Below, in pieces: positions 6,461 through 14,001 of a DNA stretch of 64,000 nt (positions within the stretch are counted from its first letter, which is position 1; every line of letters begins with the position of its first letter). Below the pieces are notes generated by a model. The model was not told the DNA's origin. It searched no databases and saw only the letters and a list, made by a program, of their open reading frames with translations. Position numbers and translations under genes: made by a program. Source of the stretch: Paenibacillus_AP thailandensis (GTDB lineage Bacteria > Bacillota > Bacilli > Paenibacillales > Paenibacillaceae); the NCBI RefSeq assembly GCF_042685365.1, contig NZ_JBHUMY010000016.1, positions 62,001 through 126,000 on the forward strand, written 5' to 3'.

Positions 6461-8807
6461 ATTCGGATGCAAACCCAACGTGGTCAAGCATCGCTTTGCC
6501 GGCTCCGCCGTCCATCCGGAAGGCAACTTGAACGATATCTTCCGCTTTCGTTGTCCCGAGCGGGACTCTGACCGTTTGATATACCGGCTCGTTCGGTTCC
6601 TTGTATTTGCCGTCGTCGATCGTATCTTCCAGAAACGGCAATCGAGTAAACGTCACGAATTCCGGCTCTTCCCACTGCATGACGGAAGCTAACGGAACTT
6701 CCCGGCGCTTTCCGTCCGCCGTTATCCATTCAACCGTTATTGACGAACCGGGATTTACGGCCCGTTTATTTTTGCCGCCGGCTTCGGGCAAATCCCTGCT
6801 CAGATCGGCAATGGCAAACGTCAATACCGCCGGTTCGGCTGCCTTCGCGAATTGCCCGTTCATTTCTCCCCGCTGCAGCCGAAGCGTATAGGACGCTGTT
6901 CCGTCCCACTCCAAAATGACGCCTTTCGTCCCTTTGCCGTTGCGGCTGCGGCTTAACGCTTCGCCTTCCGACCATTCGTTGAAGCCCGTCGCCTCCGCAG
7001 TCCCCGCTGCGGTCAACGTTCTCCTGTCGCCGTCCTCTTCGAAGTCCGCGATGGCCGCAAACGACCCGTCTTCGTATTGGCTGTAATACCGGGTCGTGGA
7101 CGGCAGCCAATCGCTGCCGTACCGGTAATCCTGAAACAGCTTGGCATAAGCGGCGTTATCGTGAAGCGTTGCCTCCAGAAACGCCGAAATATAAACCTGG
7201 GCCGCCCGGCGCTGATCGTCGCCGTCCATAATCGGCTTCAGCTCCAGCAGCAGCCCTCCTGGCAGCTTCTGATCCATGGAGCCCCAAGAAGTGTTAAACC
7301 GGCTATGGTTAGCGTTCGTCATATAAAGCGAAGCTTTAAACATGCCGCTCCCGGTCTGCGTAAAGGTCGTCCGATTATATTGCCGGTCGCCGTAAAAATC
7401 GGTCACATCCGCGTCTCTCGCCCCTTGGAGCGTCAAATAAGCGACGTCGTTCAGTTCCGCATGCTTGCCGTCTACGGCCCGGTCGGTCGGCGCCATGGCC
7501 GCGACGGAGCGGATGCGCACGCCGTTCAGGTCCTTCATCAGCTTGTCCTCGCCCGCGAACCAGCGCCTGGCATCGGCGGCCATCGCGACGGCCTGGCCTC
7601 CTCTGGAGTGGCCGATCAAACCTACTTTGTCCCAATCGATCCGGCCGTAAAACGGATTGCCCGGCTCGCTGCCGAAAGCCTTCAGCTGCTGCAAATGCTT
7701 GAGCAGCATCCACGCTCTCGCTTTCATGTCGTTATCGGGAATGCCGGACCAAACGGAGTAATTCAGAAAGTTTTCGTCCACTGAAATCGCTATAAATCCC
7801 CGGCTTGCAAGCAATTGTCCCAAATACCCGTACCCGTCGTCGGAAAACTGCTCCATGAGATGGTTGCCGTGCACGATCAGAACAAGCGGCCGCGGCCCGC
7901 TTCCTTCCGGCATCCACACGCGGCCGTTGACCGGCAGCGACTTCCGGTCGAAGCCCCAGAACAGCTTCTTGAGCCAAGGCCAGTCGGAAATATATGCGGA
8001 GGCGTCGACGGGAACGGTCTTCAGCGTAACCCCATTGCCGTATTCGGCACGATGGCGGTCATCCCCGCTTCCGTAAGTAAAATAGCGGAAAGCATACGGC
8101 CCTGCAGCGGCAGGATCGCCGGCATACAAGCCGGCTCCTAGGACGGAGTCCAGCGCATCGGCCGAATCGCCTCCGTCCGCAGCATCGGCCGGAGTATAGC
8201 CGTCAGCGCTGTCCGCGAGAACAGGTTCCGCCGCCGGATCGGCGGCCGGCAGCTGCCATACCGCGCTGAGCATGACGGCCGCTCCGACGGCGGCGGCCGC
8301 AGCCTGCCGCCTGGCTCCTGCCGCGGGAAGCCGCCTAAGCAAAGCGACCGCGGCCGCCGTCCCCGCAGCGGCGGCCGTCAATACGGCGGCGATCGCAAGC
8401 GAGCTTGCAGCGGTTAAATCCGCAGAGTAACTAAGCAGGTATATTTCGGTACCGGCATAAAGCGCGTAACCGGCGAATAACCGCGGTACGGGTACATAAA
8501 CGAACGATAAGACGATCGCAACGGCGTGGGCGGCAAGCCATGACCCAACGGCCGTGAGCAAGCCAAAGAGGAGCAAGTCTGCGCCTCCTCCAAGACCGGT
8601 CGGCATGCCGGGAGCCGCTAGACATATCCCCAATAGGCTGAGCGATATAACGCCTCTGGACGCCGCTTTCCATAAGCCCGTATGGTAAAGGTATCGGGCT
8701 GCAAGCCGCTTCCGCAGCCAGCCGATCAATGTCCGCCGTCTCCGAAGACCGGGTTTTGCCCGATGTTCGTCCGCGAACGGTAACCCGGTATCAGCTCCGC
8801 TTAACAT
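6459..8807 (-). CDS. Membrane-anchored alpha/beta hydrolase
   Basis: About 782 residues in two parts. The first 200 or so residues are strongly hydrophobic, with roughly five membrane segments (VISLSLLGICLAAPG, LLLFGLLTAVGSWLAAHAV and an Ala-rich stretch). The rest is an extracytoplasmic alpha/beta hydrolase with LVLIVHGNHLMEQ, the nucleophile elbow GLIGHSRGGQAVAMAA and a likely late histidine near TNANHSRFNTSWG. It resembles dienelactone/PET-hydrolase-like esterases; the substrate is unknown. I use the ATG at 8807, which overlaps the upstream ABC gene by 17 bases; an upstream TTG (8855) is possible and neither has a strong ribosome site. The overlap suggests cotranscription with the ABC ATPase. 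Confidence 0.75.
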   Translation of the reverse strand: MLSGADTGLPFADEHRAKPGLRRRRTLIGWLRKRLAARYLYHTGLWKAASRGVISLSLLGICLAAPGMPTGLGGGADLLLFGLLTAVGSWLAAHAVAIVLSFVYVPVPRLFAGYALYAGTEIYLLSYSADLTAASSLAIAAVLTAAAAGTAAAVALLRRLPAAGARRQAAAAAVGAAVMLSAVWQLPAADPAAEPVLADSADGYTPADAADGGDSADALDSVLGAGLYAGDPAAAGPYAFRYFTYGSGDDRHRAEYGNGVTLKTVPVDASAYISDWPWLKKLFWGFDRKSLPVNGRVWMPEGSGPRPLVLIVHGNHLMEQFSDDGYGYLGQLLASRGFIAISVDENFLNYSVWSGIPDNDMKARAWMLLKHLQQLKAFGSEPGNPFYGRIDWDKVGLIGHSRGGQAVAMAADARRWFAGEDKLMKDLNGVRIRSVAAMAPTDRAVDGKHAELNDVAYLTLQGARDADVTDFYGDRQYNRTTFTQTGSGMFKASLYMTNANHSRFNTSWGSMDQKLPGGLLLELKPIMDGDDQRRAAQVYISAFLEATLHDNAAYAKLFQDYRYGSDWLPSTTRYYSQYEDGSFAAIADFEEDGDRRTLTAAGTAEATGFNEWSEGEALSRSRNGKGTKGVILEWDGTASYTLRLQRGEMNGQFAKAAEPAVLTFAIADLSRDLPEAGGKNKRAVNPGSSITVEWITADGKRREVPLASVMQWEEPEFVTFTRLPFLEDTIDDGKYKEPNEPVYQTVRVPLGTTKAEDIVQVAFRMDGGAGKAMLDHVGFASE

Positions 8808-9570
8808 AAAGCCAATGGCGCTGGTCTCTTGTTTCGATTTCAACCGGCACTTCAAAAAATCCGCTCATGCTTTCCGAGGTCAGCACGTCGCTTGTCCGGC
8901 CCGCTTGGAACACTTCTCCTTTTTTAAGAAGCAGCGTATGGCTGAACACCGGCAATATTTCCTCGACGTGATGCGTAACGTAAACGATTGCCGGCGCTTG
9001 CTCGCCCTCCGCAATCGCCTCGATCATCCGGAGCAATTGCTCCCGCGCGAACAAATCGAGCCCCGTGCAAGGCTCGTCCAAAATAAGCAGGGACGGCTCG
9101 CTCATCAGAGCCCTTGCGATTAAAATGCGTTGACGTTCGCCCTGCGACATTGTCTGATACGTCCGGCCGCTCAAATACCCGCAGCCAAGCTGCTCCAGAA
9201 TCGCTTCCGCCCGGCGTTCGTCGGAAGCGGTTATTTCATCGTAAAGACCGATAGAAGCAAATTTGCCGCTTAGCACGATCTTCAGTCCGGTCTCGCTGCC
9301 GTACAGCTTTTGCTGCAGCGAAGTGCTGACCCAGCCGATTTTTTTGCGCAGCTCCCTAAGGTCGGTTTCTCCGAATTTCTTGCCCAATACGCCGATGCTT
9401 CCCTTGGTCGGCCATATATAACCGTTTATCATGTTAAGCAATGTCGTTTTGCCGGAACCGTTTAGTCCGAGAAGGCACCAATGCTCGCCCGGCTCGACCC
9501 GCCAATTGATATGGTTCAAAATCGTTCGCTCTCCGCGTTCCCAGCTTACGTCCCTTATGTCGATAATCAC
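8791..9570 (-). CDS. ABC transporter ATP-binding protein, no permease adjacent (YlmA/ModF-like)
   Basis: A 259-residue ABC ATPase with Walker A GLNGSGKTT, Q-loop region GWVSTSLQQKL, signature MSQGERQRILIARAL, Walker B LLILDEPCTGLD and switch histidine VTHHVEEI. The sequence style (SWERGERTILNHINWRVEPGEHW) resembles YlmA/ModF-type ATPases. The GTG at 9570 has AGGAG eight bases upstream; a TTG two codons earlier is too close to that site. No membrane permease or binding protein is next to it. The only operon partner is the overlapping membrane hydrolase. The substrate cannot be inferred. Confidence 0.85.
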   Translation of the reverse strand: MIIDIRDVSWERGERTILNHINWRVEPGEHWCLLGLNGSGKTTLLNMINGYIWPTKGSIGVLGKKFGETDLRELRKKIGWVSTSLQQKLYGSETGLKIVLSGKFASIGLYDEITASDERRAEAILEQLGCGYLSGRTYQTMSQGERQRILIARALMSEPSLLILDEPCTGLDLFAREQLLRMIEAIAEGEQAPAIVYVTHHVEEILPVFSHTLLLKKGEVFQAGRTSDVLTSESMSGFFEVPVEIETRDQRHWLYVKRS

Positions 9571-9597
9571 AGCCAAATCTCCTCTCCCAATCGTACT

Positions 9598-9628
9598 TTT
9601 ATAACTTTATTATAAAGGCCCGTGTCAA
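9598..9628 (-). promoter_or_regulatory. Possible promoter of the ABC ATPase gene
   Basis: On the minus strand TTGACA (9623-9628) is followed by TATAAA (9598-9603) with a 19-base gap, and a perfect TATAAT (9609-9614) lies too close to be its partner. The position, 30 bases before the GTG start, fits, but the spacing is not ideal. Confidence 0.35.
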
Positions 9629-9660
9629 GCCATAAGCACCCAAACCCTTTTCTAAGGGCG

Positions 9661-9806
9661 TTCCCAACCCCCTAAATCCCCCTTGTCGTAAGGGGACCCC
9701 TAGGGGCGTCGCCCCTGAAGGCCACCCCAAATGGAAAACGATTCCTGCTTCAGAGACGTTGACCAGCCCTTCCGAGCAAAGAGCGCTTTGTCCCTGCAGG
9801 ACACGC
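9661..9806 (+). repeat. C-rich composite intergenic repeat, copy A
   Basis: The block runs from a C-rich part (AACCCCCTAAATCCCCC, CGTAAGGGGACCCCTAGGGG, CACCCCAAATGG) through about 50 unremarkable bases to a hairpin TTGTCC-CTGC-AGGACA (9788-9803). A second copy with the same order of parts is on the minus strand at 33484-33621. No open frame fits. The family and role are unknown to me. Confidence 0.5.
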
Positions 9807-9846
9807 TGCAAACTCGACGATAAAAAAGTTCCCCCTTTTGGACAAT

Positions 9847-9971
9847 ATCCCTATTACTCAGAAAAGAACCAATGTCCATCAAGTGCAAGCGCATTCCTGA
9901 GTAGTGGGGATAGTGCCGATATGTAAAAAACATTCAGTAAATAACATGACCTAAGGGGGATACTGCCGGTA
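9847..9971. repeat. Imperfect inverted repeat and short direct repeat
   Basis: ATCCCTATTACTCAG (9847-9861) and CTGAGTAGTGGGGAT (9897-9911) form a 15-bp dyad with two mismatches. GGGGATAGTGCCGATA (9906-9921) recurs as GGGGATACTGCCGGTA (9956-9971), 50 bases on, with 14 of 16 bases the same. No gene is seen between 9571 and 10105. Confidence 0.45.
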
Positions 9972-10017
9972 AGAGCCAAAAAACACGCTCCGACGCAAGG
10001 AATCTATTCCGGTCAAC

Positions 10018-10075
10018 AAAAAAACAACGCCTGGCGCAAGATCAGCTTGGGGCTGAAATTTGTGCTTCGGCGTTG
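10018..10075 (-). terminator. Terminator of the DUF1540/membrane protein operon
   Basis: On the minus strand CAACGCC (10075-10069) pairs with GGCGTTG (10031-10025), followed by seven T. The long loop may contain a second hairpin. It lies 30 bases after the stop of the membrane protein gene. Confidence 0.7.
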
Positions 10076-10105
10076 CTTTCGAGATAGCCTAACATTCCGC
10101 TTCGT

Positions 10106-10477
10106 TTAGGACACGGCGTAATATAACGGGATAATAAACAAATAGACGGCGGCGGCGACAAGGCCGACCCCCATGGACCAAGCGCCCGTTTTTCTTGCGC
10201 CTTGACGGTACGCGATAAAGCCCAGGACAGCGGAAGTGACGCCAAGCAATACCGGCCATACGAACCAGGAGGCGATCGCGAACACGAGGGCTACCCACCC
10301 TAACGAATAACCCATCGATTTGGTTTCCGATTCCTGGAATTCCGCGCGGTCGCCTCGATCCACGTAGGTCCCCGCGGCAAAATCGGCGCCCATCTCTTCC
10401 TTGTACTCACGGTTCATTTCTTCAAAATTGCGGGAACGATTGTCTTTTTCTTTTACTTCATCCTCGTATCGGTGCAT
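10106..10477 (-). CDS. Small membrane protein, DUF4190-like
   Basis: A 123-residue protein with a charged N-terminal half (MHRYEDEVKEKDNRSRNFEE) and two to three membrane segments after residue 57 (WVALVFAIASWFVWPVLLG; WSMGVGLVAAAVYLFIIP). The arrangement, with an ARKTGAWSMG loop between helices, resembles DUF4190-type proteins. AAGGAG lies ten bases before the ATG. It follows the DUF1540 gene by seven bases and is the last gene before a terminator. The function is unknown. Confidence 0.7.
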   Translation of the reverse strand: MHRYEDEVKEKDNRSRNFEEMNREYKEEMGADFAAGTYVDRGDRAEFQESETKSMGYSLGWVALVFAIASWFVWPVLLGVTSAVLGFIAYRQGARKTGAWSMGVGLVAAAVYLFIIPLYYAVS

Positions 10478-10484
10478 TTCCGCT

Positions 10485-10697
10485 TCACTCCTTCGGTTTA
10501 AAGGTGTAGCAGCAGGTTACTGAGGATTGCGTCGCTTGATCTTGATGATCCAAGCCGAGATCGTCGGCGGCAAATTCCTCGAAAAAATCCGGGCTTGCGT
10601 GCTGGTCGATATCGACGGAGATACGATCCGCTCCGCACGCATTTCCTTCTTTCCAATACGTGCAGTTTGAAACGCTGCAGGAGACGCCTTCCGGCAT
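10485..10697 (-). CDS. DUF1540 cysteine-rich small protein
   Basis: A 70-residue protein with the DUF1540 pattern: GVSCSVSNCTYWKEGNACGA near the start and VTCCYTF near the end, giving several conserved cysteines likely to bind metal. The start at 10697 (MPEG) has GAGGAGG eight bases upstream, better than any in-frame codon further upstream. It is the first gene of a two-gene operon with the small membrane protein. Such proteins are common in spore formers and of unknown function. Confidence 0.85.
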   Translation of the reverse strand: MPEGVSCSVSNCTYWKEGNACGADRISVDIDQHASPDFFEEFAADDLGLDHQDQATQSSVTCCYTFKPKE

Positions 10698-10760
10698 TCG
10701 CAATACCTCCTCAAGAAAAAGCTTCTTGCCAAGGCAGGAGCTTGCAAAAGCTTGCGCCCA

Positions 10761-10802
10761 AAAATAAAAAGCCCCCGCTATCAAGTTTCCCTTAGCGGAG
10801 GC
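10761..10802 (-). terminator. Terminator of the YpuI-like gene
   Basis: On the minus strand GCCTCCGCTA (10802-10793) pairs with TAGCGGGGGC (10780-10771), followed by TTTTTATTTT. A strong intrinsic terminator 12 bases after the stop codon at 10815. Confidence 0.85.
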
Positions 10803-10814
10803 GAACCATTCTGT

Positions 10815-11315
10815 TTATTTTTGCCCTTGCATGCGGCGTTGTGTCAAATAATCGCTTTCGTAGTAAGCAAGCTCGTCGCGGAGCTCTTCGAACAGCTTGG
10901 ACAAGGTGAGGACGATATCGCGCGCTTCGCGGACCGGCTTCCGGCGGAAGCGGATCGCGTCTTGTCCGGTGTAAGCATAACGCCCGTCCTCCGAATAACA
11001 TTCGTTCTTCGGATAGAAGTAGGCGTTAACGCATTGATGATAAACGTCGTACAATGCCCTCTCGGCAAAATCGATATCGAAGTTAGGGCGTCTTAGGAGC
11101 ACTCCGAGTTTTTCCACGGATACTTCTGAAAACACCAATAAATGTCTAAGATCGGACAACAGCCCTTGGTAGAAGGCCACGTTCTCTTCGCTCGTATCCT
11201 CTCCTGCCAGCTGGCCGATTGTGTTGTTGTTCAAAAATGGCTCCAACACCGAAATCGCTTCTTTAAGCTTGCTTCGCGCCGATTCGCTCAGCGGTTTAAC
11301 ATTTGTTGATTGCAT
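10815..11315 (-). CDS. DUF3907 family protein (YpuI-like)
   Basis: A soluble, largely helical protein of 166 residues starting MQSTNVKPLSESARSKL. The C-terminal part has YAYTGQDAIRFRRKPVREAR and a closing helix DELAYYESDYLTQRRM, which I recognise as resembling the DUF3907/YpuI family of Bacillales. The ATG at 11315 follows an AAAGGGGA site at a slightly long distance; an ATG seven codons earlier has no ribosome site. It is a single-gene unit with its own terminator. The function is unknown. Confidence 0.65.
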   Translation of the reverse strand: MQSTNVKPLSESARSKLKEAISVLEPFLNNNTIGQLAGEDTSEENVAFYQGLLSDLRHLLVFSEVSVEKLGVLLRRPNFDIDFAERALYDVYHQCVNAYFYPKNECYSEDGRYAYTGQDAIRFRRKPVREARDIVLTLSKLFEELRDELAYYESDYLTQRRMQGQK

Positions 11316-11369
11316 AGGTAGTAGATCCCCTTTCATTCATCGCGACAGAAAAACTTAGGCATCAACATC

Positions 11370-11396
11370 GTACCACAAATTACTGGGAAGTGGTAC
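11370..11396. promoter_or_regulatory. Inverted repeat in the YpuI-subtilase divergent region
   Basis: GTACCAC (11370-11376) and GTGGTAC (11390-11396) form a perfect 7-bp dyad with a 13-base centre. It lies between two divergent starts, as an operator might; no regulator can be named. Confidence 0.3.
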
Positions 11397-11488
11397 TGGC
11401 GATTCGCAGTTTGTTCCGCATAATTTCGTTTGGAGTTTCGGAATCTAAAATATCGTTTCATCAAGCCATTCATAATGGAGGTTAAAAC

Positions 11489-13372
11489 ATGCGCAAAAGA
11501 TGGGTCGGCATTTTCACGGCAATCGCCGTGCTTGCCCTGCTTATCCCGGCGATCCCTTTTTTCCTGCCGGAAGCAGGCGGTCCCGCCCCGGAAGCTCCCC
11601 GAACGGCTTCCTTAACCAAAAAGCAGGAGAAAGCCGGCAAAATTTCGGATCTTAACCATGATCTTAAAGCGACGGCCTTCTTATGTGTAACGGAATGCTC
11701 CAAAGATTTCCGAAACCTTCTGGACGGCGGCGGCGATTCGGATGGAGCCAAACAACATAAGCTGCAAGCGATGATGGACGGCCATCATCATATGCGGCAA
11801 TTGACTTGGATCTCGGGGGACCGTTCCGTTACGAAAGGATCGCTTCCGCCTACCCGGGACGGCATTGCGGAAAAATACGTAAAAGAAGGCATGCGGAGGG
11901 TGAAGTCCGGACAGAAATACGAATCTCCGGCGTTTACGGATAAACAAGGGAGCCGGTATATCGTATTGGGCATCCCGAAAGAACAACATCGCGGAACGGG
12001 CATTGTCGGCGTCATCCGGCAAGATATTATTGCGCAGGTCGAGCGGCAGCAAAAGCGCAATTTACGCCTTGTTCCTTATCCGGCGGAAGGCCGTTACCGC
12101 GTGGAATCCGTCAAACCGAATACGATAAAGGATAAGACTGTCCGGGAAGGCGACGACAACGGCAATGTCAGCCATTACAATGTCAATGAAGTCGTCGTCC
12201 ATTTCAAAGACAATCCTTCCCGTTCCGATCTGGAAACCATCCGTAACCGTACTCAAGCTTCCGCCGTCAACCGGATCGGCGACGTTTATATATTCAGATC
12301 GGACAAGCAAGACGCCGAGCAGATGATGTCTTATTTTCAAAAGAATTGGAAAACGGAATACGTCGAGCCCCATTACCTGTATTTGACCAACGAAATCAAT
12401 AACGGCAATGGAAACGGCATAAGGCCCAACGATCCGCTGTATTCGGAATACCAGTGGAACCTGCCGTCGATCGAAACGGAGAAAGGATGGAACTCGTCCA
12501 AAGGGAGCAAGGATGTCATTATCGCCGTCGTCGACACCGGCGTAGAATCCGGCCATCCGGATTTGCAGGGCAAGCTGCTCAAGGGCGCCAATTTCGTCGA
12601 TCCGGAGGCGGAACCCGAAGACGACGTCGGACACGGCACTCACGTAGCGGGCATTATCGGGGCTTCGGTCAATAACGGCGAAGGCGTGGCCGGGCTGTCT
12701 TGGTACAACAAAATATTGCCCGTCAAAGTGCTGGATTCTACCGGAGCCGGCTCGACCTATTCGGTTGCTCAAGGGATTATATGGGCAACGGATCACGGCG
12801 CCAAAGTGATCAACTTAAGCTTGGGCAACTATGCGGAAGCGGATTTTCTGCATGATGCCATCAAATACGCGTATGACCGCGACGTCGTCCTTATCGCGGC
12901 AAGCGGCAACGATAATACGGACCGCCCCGGCTATCCGGCCGCCTATCCGGAAGTGTTTGCCGTAGCGGCTACCGACGCGAACCATAACAAAGCTTCCTTC
13001 TCGAACTACGGCGGCTATATCGACGTGGCTGCGCCGGGAGACAGCATTGCCAGCACGTATCCGGGCGGGCAATATGCCGCGCTTTCCGGAACGTCGATGG
13101 CAAGCCCGCACGTCGCGGCGCTCGCCGGGCTTATCCGCTCGATCAATCCGAACCTGAACAACGAGCAGGTAATGGATATTATGCGCAAGTCCGCCGTCGA
13201 CATCGGCAACGACGGCAAAGACGATTATTACGGCTACGGGGAAATCGACGTGGCGAAAGCGCTGAAGGCTGCGGCGGGTACGGACACGACGCTGCTGGAT
13301 TTCCCTTCCGAGGTGAAACGGCGTCTCGAAGCGATTAAGAAGAAATACGGCAACGGGGACGAAAAGCTTTGA
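11489..13372 (+). CDS. Secreted subtilisin-like serine protease (S8 family)
   Basis: A 627-residue exported protease. Residues 1-27 form a signal peptide or membrane anchor (WVGIFTAIAVLALLIPAIPFFL). The catalytic triad is clear: Asp in IIAVVDTGVESGHPDL, His in VGHGTHVAGIIGA and Ser in LSGTSMASPHVAAL, within the C-terminal 300 residues. A propeptide-like section (NEVVVHFKDNPSRSDLETIR to YVEPHYLYL) precedes it. Before that, residues about 60-195 form an extra domain with features of an extracellular sensor fold (SRYIVLGIPKEQHRGTGIVG, VIRQDIIAQVE). GGAGG lies seven bases before the ATG. It is monocistronic, with a terminator 60 bases downstream. Confidence 0.93.
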   Translation: MRKRWVGIFTAIAVLALLIPAIPFFLPEAGGPAPEAPRTASLTKKQEKAGKISDLNHDLKATAFLCVTECSKDFRNLLDGGGDSDGAKQHKLQAMMDGHHHMRQLTWISGDRSVTKGSLPPTRDGIAEKYVKEGMRRVKSGQKYESPAFTDKQGSRYIVLGIPKEQHRGTGIVGVIRQDIIAQVERQQKRNLRLVPYPAEGRYRVESVKPNTIKDKTVREGDDNGNVSHYNVNEVVVHFKDNPSRSDLETIRNRTQASAVNRIGDVYIFRSDKQDAEQMMSYFQKNWKTEYVEPHYLYLTNEINNGNGNGIRPNDPLYSEYQWNLPSIETEKGWNSSKGSKDVIIAVVDTGVESGHPDLQGKLLKGANFVDPEAEPEDDVGHGTHVAGIIGASVNNGEGVAGLSWYNKILPVKVLDSTGAGSTYSVAQGIIWATDHGAKVINLSLGNYAEADFLHDAIKYAYDRDVVLIAASGNDNTDRPGYPAAYPEVFAVAATDANHNKASFSNYGGYIDVAAPGDSIASTYPGGQYAALSGTSMASPHVAALAGLIRSINPNLNNEQVMDIMRKSAVDIGNDGKDDYYGYGEIDVAKALKAAAGTDTTLLDFPSEVKRRLEAIKKKYGNGDEKL

Positions 13373-13433
13373 GCGAAACAGCTGCCGAAGCAGATTAAGC
13401 GATAAGCGACCGGTCGCCAACCGCAAAAATAAA

Positions 13434-13472
13434 AAGCGCTCGAGAGCTTATAAGGCTCGCGAGCGCTTCTTT
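13434..13472 (+). terminator. Terminator after the subtilase gene, possibly bidirectional
   Basis: AAGCGCTCG (13434-13442) pairs with CGAGCGCTT (13460-13468), followed by CTTTATG. The plus-strand AAAAATAAAAA before it would give a T-run for transcription from the rnpB side, so it probably serves both. Confidence 0.8.
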
Positions 13473-13502
13473 ATGTTCATTCATCATGTACAGTGTCCGT
13501 GC

Positions 13503-13912
13503 GGAAAGTTTGCCATAAGCCGGGTTCTGTACTTGCGGCGGTTCGAACGGGAACGACCCTCCCGCCGATAAGCGACAATCATCTATCTAGGCCGTTTATT
13601 GCTAAACGGCTCAAGCGACACACCCGGACGCGCCTCGGGCAAAGGCTTCGCAATGAAGCGATGCATCCTCTCGGTCTTGCTCCAGATGGGGTTTACCAGG
13701 AATATAGTCACCCATACTCCTCGTGGTCTCTTACACCACGGTTCCACCCTTGCCTGATCCGGCGCGAAGCCGGCCATCGGCGGTCCATTTCTGTGGCACT
13801 ATCCTTCAGCTCGCGCTGACTGGACGTTATCCAGCATCCTGCCCTATGGAGCCCGGACTTTCCTCTCGCGGCATCAAGGCCGCCAGCGATTGTCTGTCAA
13901 ACTTTCCGATAC
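13503..13912 (-). ncRNA. rnpB: RNase P RNA, bacterial type B
   Basis: The RNA is the catalytic subunit of RNase P, which matures tRNA 5' ends. Read on the minus strand, GGAAAGTTTG near the 5' end pairs with CAAACTTTCC at the 3' end (13503-13512) as the P1 helix. The conserved GAGAGGAAAGTCCGGGCTCC follows 40 bases in, and ACAGAACCCGGCTTATGG lies near the 3' end. The length of about 405 bases agrees with the Bacillus type B form. A promoter sits directly upstream and a terminator-like stem downstream. Open frames drawn through this region are spurious. Confidence 0.96.
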
Positions 13913-13919
13913 CCGAAAT

Positions 13920-13948
13920 ATTATACTCGCATTTCATCCAAAGCTCAA
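13920..13948 (-). promoter_or_regulatory. Sigma-A promoter of rnpB
   Basis: On the minus strand TTGAGC (13943-13948) and a perfect TATAAT (13920-13925) are spaced by 17 bases. The expected start falls at about 13912, just before the P1 helix of the RNA. Confidence 0.75.
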
Positions 13949-14001
13949 GCCTAAAATGCATGCAATTGCTTCCAATCGGTTTGGAGCTCCGGCAATAAGC
14001 G

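Noticed and set aside
13493..13998. Short plus-strand frames at the rnpB locus
   Set aside because: The whole segment is explained by RNase P RNA on the minus strand, including the P1 helix and conserved core.
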